DNA from: Trifolium pratense
Lineage: Eukaryota; Streptophyta; Magnoliopsida; Fabales; Fabaceae
Length of the DNA stretch: 64,000 bases
NCBI RefSeq assembly: GCF_020283565.1
Contig: NC_060059.1
Span: forward strand, 12,593,501-12,657,500
Direction of reading: 5' to 3'
Shown one piece after another: positions 57,681 to 64,000 of the stretch. How positions within the stretch are numbered: the stretch's first letter is position 1; each line of letters begins with the position of its first letter. A model generated the notes under the pieces. That model made no database searches. It was not told the origin of the DNA and saw only the letters and a program-made list of their open reading frames with translations. Position numbers and translations under genes: made by a program.

Positions 57681-59874
57681 TGTAACGACCCGTTTTTCGT
57701 ATTAGTATATTTTATTAAATGTTATTTTATTTATTAATTGGCTTTTATTATTTTAGTGAGCGGCGAATAATTATTTAGCCGAGCATAAGTTATTAGACGC
57801 GAGAACCTTGGTTATGGGCTTAAGGGGCGTGAGAGGCATGGGCCTAAGCCATTTGGGCTTGGTTCATGACACATGAGAAGTGGTATAAGTAGCAAGTCCA
57901 ACTTATGAATAGTATCATAAATTCATTTCTTGAGTTTGAGTGAGTAGAAGCAAGATAGAGCAAGAGCTAGGGTTTGGATCAAGAGAGAAAGCTTGAGCAA
58001 GAGAAGGCTTGAATCATCATCTTTGCTTAAGGTAAGAGATTAGAATTCATGATTCTTGAGTGACAAGGAGGGGGGAGATTGTCTATGTCTCCGTTCCCGA
58101 ACTCTCCCACTCAATTTCTTTTAGATTTTGATTAAGATTTTGTATGTGAGTATGATGTTTTTCATCATCACTTTGTATGTGTTAATCACTAGCTTGATTC
58201 CATGACAAATATGTATGTGTTTGGATCATTTTTGGAAAGTTTGAGAAAGTTACTTAAAACTCAAGTAATTGCCATGATTTTGATTATTAGAGGTATTTGG
58301 ATGTTTGGAAGGGATGATTAATGTCCCTTGATACCATATATGTTTGGAATGGCTGTTTATATGAATTTATAACATGTTTGGATGAATTTTTGAGTTGATT
58401 TGGTGTTAAACCGCCTTAGATAACTCAAGAACAGATTTTCTTTCTGGTGTAGTTCGCTTAGCGAACAGTAGCTCGCTACAGCGAATAAGCTCGCTACAAG
58501 CTCGCTACCTGTTCGCCATGTACCTGTAATCCTCTGGTGTAGTTCGCTACAGCGAACTGAGATTCGCTTAGCGAATGAGTTCGCTACCTGTTCGCTATGG
58601 ATTCGCTTAGCGAACAGTACTGAACCTGCAACTTTTGTTTTTGTTTATAAGTGTGATTAGGCACTTGTAACATGGTTTAAGAGTATCCTTACATGATTGT
58701 TGATACATGTTGATACTGTTAATGCTTATTGTTAATCGTTATATGAATGATAAACGTGTATGCAATAAGTTGTGGCTTTAAGTGAGCAATGTTATGTTTT
58801 GGCATTAATTTGCAATGTTAAGTGAATGTGTTAGGATTGTGTTCCCGCATTCATAAAAGAGTAGCTTCGAGCTAGGAATATCATATTGATGATATGTGTA
58901 ATCATACATGCATTCATGTATATATATGTTGAATTGGAAACTTGGGTTCCAATAGATTTAAATGGATTTTTGAGTCCATAAGGAAGCCGAGGATCGGATT
59001 AGATGAATCCATAAGATCTAGAGCTGCTATCCAGCAGGATATAAAACTGTTTAACTTATCCATGAGGGATATGAAGGTTTGGTAAGTTCCGAACAATCCG
59101 GCAAGATGTAAAACTGTTTAACTTATCCATGAGGGATAAAAGGCAATTGGTACCACATGCATTAGTCGTGTCTAGGGATGACATGACATAGAATGATTGG
59201 CATTAGATACATTAGGGTAAATGCGCATATATTTGATAAATGGTATGTGACATTATCTGGTTGAACTGTGCTAAACTTTATTAATCGATAACTGTTTGGT
59301 GCGATGTTTTTGACGTGAGTTAGAATATGTATGATGTAGTTCGAAAGTGTAAGGTCTTTCTTATGCTCGTATGATATACGATTATGTTTTCTAACTCTCT
59401 GCTTTGTGTTATTTGCTGGACCTTTGGGGGTTCAGATATTCAGGCTGAGGATTGTGCCGACGTTTAGACTGCTGTTCTAGCGTGGTGTTGAAGTACCTTT
59501 TGGTGAGGAGACTTAGTATAGATTACTCCTCTTAGTACTAGCTTCTGACTAGAGTTTGTAAATAGTAAATGCTCTGGTAATGTAACATCGAGTCGGGGTT
59601 TACGCTTGGCTTTCATCGTATATCGGTGTTACCTTTTGATATGCTAGTTCTTGTATAAGTGACATCCTTAGGGATGAATTTGGCTTATGTATATATATAT
59701 GTATATATATGCATGCTTGGTTTGATTGGAATCCGCTGTTGCTTTTCATGTTAAATTTCATGATACTCTGTGTGTATGCATGTGTTTTAATTACCGCGTG
59801 GCACTCTGCCTTTACACTTGTTGAAAAGTTTTTAAAATTACGTTTTTAAGGGTAGTATGGGTTAGGGTGTTACA
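57681..59874 (+). mobile_element. 5' LTR of a Tekay/Del-like chromovirus, 2194 bp
   Basis: Begins TGTAACGACCCGTTTTTCG and ends GTTAGGGTGTTACA, a 6-base inverted terminus, five bases before the primer site. A TATA box gtataagtag lies at 57881-57891. A consensus splice donor AAG|GTAAGAG lies at 58031/58032. An array of palindromic ttcgct/agcgaa words covers 58452-58616. A directly repeated 28-base block aaaactgtttaacttatcca tgagggat occurs near 59043 and 59107. A TA-rich run is near 59695. Long LTRs of this kind fit Tekay. Confidence 0.9.
58452..58616. repeat. Palindrome array inside the chromovirus LTR
   Basis: Two related halves, each opening tctggtgtagttcgct. Words include GTTCGCTTAGCGAAC, GCTCGCTACAGCGAAT, GTTCGCTACAGCGAAC and ATTCGCTTAGCGAAT. 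Each has 6-7 base arms around a one- to two-base centre and can fold as a small hairpin. Confidence 0.9.
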
Positions 59875-59878
59875 ATAG

Positions 59879-59890
59879 TGGTATCAGAGC
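59879..59890 (+). other. Primer binding site, initiator-Met tRNA
   Basis: TGGTATCAGAGC, complementary to the 3' end of plant initiator methionine tRNA, four bases after the LTR end. Confidence 0.95.
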
Positions 59891-59997
59891 AGGTCGGTTC
59901 GTGTGAACCAATTAGGACTTTTCTTTTCCCCGTATGAGCATGTGTAGGGAACACTGTTAGTACTTTCTAACGTCTGGTTGTGATTCGTTCAGGAATC

Positions 59998-62900
59998 ATG
60001 GCTGCTGCGAGAACGAATGCTCAGATTGCGGAGGCTTTGGCCGCACTTACCAACATTGTGGTTAGAGATCATCAACCTGGAAGAGAGGTAGAGATGAGGT
60101 TGGAAAGGTTCATGAAGCAGAAACCGCCAACATTTACCGGAGGTTACAACCCGGATGGAGCTCACAAGTGGCTGGAGGAACTTGAAATAATTTTTGAAGC
60201 AATGGATTGTTCCGAGGAAGGGAAGACAACCCTTGGAACATATGTGTTGCGTGAGGAAGCGAATGTGTGGTGGAAGAATGCCAAGTTGAGGCTAGGACCC
60301 GGTGGTATGGCTATACCATGGGCAATGTTTAAAAGAGAATTTTTGGTTAAGTATTTTCCTGTGGATGTGAAGAACAAGAAAGTGGTGGAATTCATGGAAC
60401 TGAAACAGGGAAATATGACGGTAGCTGACTATGCCGTCAAGTTTGAGACTTTGTGTGCGTTTAGCCCGCATTACAACACTATGGAAGCGGAGAACGACAA
60501 GTGCGTGAAGTTTGAAAGTGGTCTACGTCCAGACATTAAGCATATGATTGGATTTTCACAGATAAGGGACTTTGCGACCCTTGTGAACAAGAGTAGGATT
60601 TGTGATGAAGATGGTAGAGCTAAGGTGAATTACTACAAAGCTGAGAATGACCGAAAAGGGAAAGGACAGGAGCGCGGAAAACCTTATGACAACCGCGGTA
60701 GGGGTAATACAAGTGGTGGTAAGAAGCCGGTGAATGGGAATTGTTACAAATGTGGAGAGCGGGGTCATATGTCGTATGATTGCCAGAAGAAATTGGACAA
60801 GTGTTTAAATTGTGGGAAGTTAGGCCACAAAACTGAAGTGTGTAGGACAAGAGTGTTTTGTTTCAACTGTGGTGAGGAGGGCCACAAGAGTATAATCTGC
60901 AAGAAGCCCAAGAAGGTGATGGGCAAGGTGTTTGCTTTGAGTGGAGAGGATGCTAGCCTTGAGGACAATCTCATTAGAGGTACGTGTTTCATCTATAACA
61001 CTCCTTTAATTGCGATTATAGATACGGGAGCGACGCATTCTTTTATTTCTTTGGATTGTGCGAAGCGTCTTAGTATTCCTTTAACGGATATGACGGGTAG
61101 GATGGAAATAGAAACTCCTGCTAATGGTTCAGTGATTACCCGACAAGTATGTCGTAACTGCCCCGTAACCATTTTTGATAGGCACTTTGGTATGGATTTA
61201 GTGTGTATTCCACTTAGTGGTATGGATGTAATTTTTGGTATGAATTGGTTAATCTTCAACCGGATTCATATCAACTGTCGTGAGAAGGCCGTTGTTTTTC
61301 CGAAGCCGGAGGAGAACTTGCATTTGATGAGCGGGAAGGAAGTATCGGAAGCGTTGAAAGAACATGCCGAGATGTTCATGATGTTTGCATCATTGAAACT
61401 CGAAGGAGGAGTTAAGATAGAAGAGTTACCGATCGTTTGTGAATTCCCAGATGTGTTTCCGGATGATATATCTGACGTGCCTCCGAAGCGAGAGGTAGAG
61501 TTTTCTATCGACCTAGTACCTGGAACTAGTCCGATATCGATGGCGCCGTATCGAATGTCAGCATCAGAGTTGAATGAGTTGAAGAAGCAACTTGAAGAGC
61601 TGCTTGAGAAGAGGTTTGTTCGACCGAGTGTTTCGCCATGGGGAGCGCCGGTATTGCTTGTGAAGAAGAAGGATGGAAGCATGAGATTATGTATAGACTA
61701 TCGTCAGTTGAACAAAGTGACGATCAAGAATAAATATCCACTCCCGAGGATAGATGATTTGATGGATCAACTAGTTGGAGCTTGTGTGTTTAGTAAGATC
61801 GATTTGAGATCTGGATACCATCAGATTAGAGTAAAGACGGAAGACATACCTAAGACTGCATTTAGGACGAGGTATGGGCACTACGAGTATTCAGTTATGC
61901 CGTTTGGTGTGACCAATGCACCTGGAGTTTTCATGGAGTATATGAACCGAATTTTCCATTCATTTTTGGATAGATTCGTGGTGGTGTTCATCGACGACAT
62001 TTTGATTTACTCAAAATCCGAGGAAGAGCACGAGGAGCACTTGAGGATTGTTTTGCAAGTCTTGAAGGAGAAGAAGTTGTATGCCAAGTTGTCTAAGTGT
62101 GAATTTTGGATGAAAGAGGTGAGTTTCCTAGGGCATATAATTTCAAGTGGAGGAATCGCGGTAGATCCTGCGAAGGTTGACGCTGTGTCACAGTGGGGAA
62201 CGCCGGAATCTGTTTCAGAGATTAGAAGTTTCCTTGGTTTAGCCGGTTATTATAGAAGATTCATCGAAGGTTTTTCGAAGTTGGCTTTACCGTTAACCAA
62301 GTTGACGAGGAAAGATCAAGCGTTTGTTTGGGATGGTATTTGTGAGAAGAGTTTCCAAGAGCTCAAGAGAAGATTGACTACTGCACCCGTGTTGATTTTA
62401 CCTGATGCCAAAGAGTCGTTCGTCGTGTATTGCGATGCTTCGAAGTTAGGACTTGGTGGAGTGCTTATGCAAGGGGGTAACGTGGTAGCATATGCTTCAA
62501 GGCAACTGAAGGTTCACGAGAGGAACTATCCGACGCATGATTTGGAGTTAGCCGCAGTGGTGTTTGCTTTGAAAGTGTGGAGACACTACTTGTATGGATC
62601 GAGGTTTGAAGTGTTTAGTGATCACAAGAGTTTGAAGTACTTATTCGACCAGAAGGAGTTGAATATGAGGCAACGTAGATGGCTCGAATTCTTAAAGGAC
62701 TACGATTTTGAATTGAGTTATCACCCCGGAAAAGCCAATGTAGTGGCCGATGCATTAAGTAGGAAAACTTTGCATATGTCATCATTGATGGTGAGAGAGT
62801 TAGAGTTGATTGAAGAATTCCGAGACTTGAGTCTTGTGTTAGAGGTTACTTCTTCAAGTGTGAAGCTTGGAATGTTAAGACTGACGAATCCTTTTCTAGA

Positions 62901-64000
62901 AGATATTAAAGAACGTCAGAAATCGGATAAGAAATTGATGGAGAAGATGGTACTCATCAATGAAGGCAAGGAGACCAATATCAAGATTGACGAGAGTGGA
63001 GTCATGAGATTTCACGGAAGAGTTTGTGTACCGGATGTACCCGAATTGAAGAGAATGATCATGGAAGAAGGTCACAGAAGTGGTTTGAGTATTCATCCTG
63101 GAGTAACCAAGATGTATCAGGATTTGAAGAAGTTGTTTTGGTGGCCGGGAATGAAGAGGCAAATTTCTGAATTTGTTTATTCATGCTTGACTTGTCAGAA
63201 ATCGAAGATTGAGCATCAGAAGCCGTTTGGTTTGTTGCAACCAATGTTTATACCCGAATGGAAATGGGATAGCATTGCAATGGATTTTGTGGGAGGTTTA
63301 CCGAAGACCAAGAAAAGTAACGAGGTGATTTGGGTAGTGGTAGATCGTCTGACGAAGTGTGCTCACTTCATTGCTATCAGGAAAGGTACTTTGGTGCCTA
63401 AGTTGGCCGAGATTTATGTGGAGCAGATTGTGAGGCTACATGGTATTCCAACAAGTATTATTTCGGATAGAGATCCGAGATTTACTTCTAGATTTTGGGA
63501 AAGCTTGCAAGAAGCTTTAGGAACGAAGTTGAGGTTGAGTTCAGCTTATCATCCTCAGACAGATGGTCAGTCGGAGAGGACGATACAATCCTTAGAGGAT
63601 TTGTTGAGGGCTTGTGTTTTGGAGCAAAACGTGAATTGGGATTCTTGTTTGCCGTTGGTAGAGTTTACATACAACAACAGTTACCATTCTAGTATCGGAA
63701 TGGCACCGTTTGAGGCTTTGTATGGGAGAAGGTGTAGAACACCTCTGTGTTGGTATGAAACTGGAGAAGGTGCAATTCTTGGACCAGAGATTGTACAAGA
63801 GACAACAGAGAAGATTCGGATGATTCGTGAGAAGATGAAAGCATCTCAGAGTCGACAGAAGAGTTATCATGATAAGAGGAGGAAGGACATTGAATTCCAA
63901 GAAGGGGATCATGTATTCCTACGAGTTAAATCGACTACTGGAGTAGGACGTGCGTTGAAGTCAAGGAAGTTGACATCGAGGTTTATTGGGCCGTTTGAGA
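59998..64000 (+). CDS. Chromovirus gag-pol polyprotein, partial (at least 1334 aa)
   Basis: One frame from ATG at 59998 to the window edge with no stop seen. Order: capsid gag ([20 protein letters not shown] near residue 40, [19 protein letters not shown]); three zinc knuckles [28 protein letters not shown] and [14 protein letters not shown] (about 247-303); protease [11 protein letters not shown] (about 342); reverse transcriptase with [26 protein letters not shown] and [11 protein letters not shown] (about 664); RNase [17 protein letters not shown]; integrase HHCC (HRSG...HPG...CLTCQ) and catalytic D (MDFVGGLP), D (SDRDPRFTS), E (DGQSERTIQ). The GPFE at the end opens the chromodomain-side region. 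Zinc knuckles numbering three is unusual. Likely autonomous. Confidence 0.95.
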   Translation, partial: MAAARTNAQIAEALAALTNIVVRDHQPGREVEMRLERFMKQKPPTFTGGYNPDGAHKWLEELEIIFEAMDCSEEGKTTLGTYVLREEANVWWKNAKLRLGPGGMAIPWAMFKREFLVKYFPVDVKNKKVVEFMELKQGNMTVADYAVKFETLCAFSPHYNTMEAENDKCVKFESGLRPDIKHMIGFSQIRDFATLVNKSRICDEDGRAKVNYYKAENDRKGKGQERGKPYDNRGRGNTSGGKKPVNGNCYKCGERGHMSYDCQKKLDKCLNCGKLGHKTEVCRTRVFCFNCGEEGHKSIICKKPKKVMGKVFALSGEDASLEDNLIRGTCFIYNTPLIAIIDTGATHSFISLDCAKRLSIPLTDMTGRMEIETPANGSVITRQVCRNCPVTIFDRHFGMDLVCIPLSGMDVIFGMNWLIFNRIHINCREKAVVFPKPEENLHLMSGKEVSEALKEHAEMFMMFASLKLEGGVKIEELPIVCEFPDVFPDDISDVPPKREVEFSIDLVPGTSPISMAPYRMSASELNELKKQLEELLEKRFVRPSVSPWGAPVLLVKKKDGSMRLCIDYRQLNKVTIKNKYPLPRIDDLMDQLVGACVFSKIDLRSGYHQIRVKTEDIPKTAFRTRYGHYEYSVMPFGVTNAPGVFMEYMNRIFHSFLDRFVVVFIDDILIYSKSEEEHEEHLRIVLQVLKEKKLYAKLSKCEFWMKEVSFLGHIISSGGIAVDPAKVDAVSQWGTPESVSEIRSFLGLAGYYRRFIEGFSKLALPLTKLTRKDQAFVWDGICEKSFQELKRRLTTAPVLILPDAKESFVVYCDASKLGLGGVLMQGGNVVAYASRQLKVHERNYPTHDLELAAVVFALKVWRHYLYGSRFEVFSDHKSLKYLFDQKELNMRQRRWLEFLKDYDFELSYHPGKANVVADALSRKTLHMSSLMVRELELIEEFRDLSLVLEVTSSSVKLGMLRLTNPFLEDIKERQKSDKKLMEKMVLINEGKETNIKIDESGVMRFHGRVCVPDVPELKRMIMEEGHRSGLSIHPGVTKMYQDLKKLFWWPGMKRQISEFVYSCLTCQKSKIEHQKPFGLLQPMFIPEWKWDSIAMDFVGGLPKTKKSNEVIWVVVDRLTKCAHFIAIRKGTLVPKLAEIYVEQIVRLHGIPTSIISDRDPRFTSRFWESLQEALGTKLRLSSAYHPQTDGQSERTIQSLEDLLRACVLEQNVNWDSCLPLVEFTYNNSYHSSIGMAPFEALYGRRCRTPLCWYETGEGAILGPEIVQETTEKIRMIREKMKASQSRQKSYHDKRRKDIEFQEGDHVFLRVKSTTGVGRALKSRKLTSRFIGPFE

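Noticed and set aside
60162..61682. Several minus-strand frames of 70-140 codons
   Set aside because: They are antisense shadows of the intact gag-pol frame; their codons follow the plus-strand frame and they carry no domain.
1..64000. CRISPR arrays, operons, bacterial promoters or riboswitches
   Set aside because: No evenly spaced identical repeats with unique spacers; the introns and plant gene families show eukaryotic nuclear DNA.

Overview
This is plant nuclear DNA, almost certainly from a legume. The reasons are AT-rich sequence, GT-AG introns, plant-type proteins (nicotianamine synthase, HDEL calreticulin, plant universal stress protein), Tat- and Tekay-like Ty3/gypsy elements, a tRNA-derived SINE and many MITEs. 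The species cannot be fixed from the sequence alone. All calls come from reading the sequence; no search was run.

Layout. 1-5.93 kb: 5' half of a Tat-like Ty3/gypsy element on the minus strand (LTR, gag, protease, reverse transcriptase; runs off the left edge), apparently inserted into an older LTR at 5.93-7.27 kb. 7.4-7.6 kb: a piece of chloroplast petA. 8.9-9.9 kb: intronless nicotianamine synthase (minus). 10.1-11.5 kb: two inverted-repeat elements, one a hAT-type MITE with target duplication. 13.0-14.8 kb: two-exon gene of unknown function with a signal anchor and glycine-rich core (minus). 15.9-18.5 kb: repeated LINE-like fragments with an orphan ATS3/PLAT exon. 18.85-28.8 kb: 20-exon mitochondrial Lon protease (plus). 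28.8-36 kb: gene-poor, with a LINE RNase H remnant, a SINE with a 15-bp target duplication and several MITEs. 36.0-37.8 kb: five-exon TRF-like-8-type gene (plus). 38.9-39.9 kb: intronless RluA-type pseudouridine synthase (plus). 41.4-42.7 kb: fragments of a SART1/DOT2 gene and a vacuolar H+-pyrophosphatase gene. 42.8-47.4 kb: Mutator-like MITEs with 9-bp duplications and a solo copia LTR. 49.5-52.5 kb: 13-exon calreticulin (plus). 54.0-55.5 kb: four-exon universal stress protein (minus). 56.2-57.6 kb: decayed Helitron Pif1 helicase, part of it in a 471-bp tandem duplication. 57.68-64 kb: an apparently intact Tekay/Del-like chromovirus (2.19-kb LTR, initiator-Met primer site, one open gag-pol frame running off the right edge).

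The host genes are unrelated housekeeping and stress functions and form no pathway. The most interesting signals are in the mobile DNA: a possible spliced leader that would remove the primer site from the chromovirus message, element-specific palindrome arrays inside two LTRs, a Mutator-like MITE family with palindromic cores, and a cluster of captured gene fragments. A strong hairpin in the nicotianamine synthase coding region and a GC-AG intron in the Lon gene also deserve a look.
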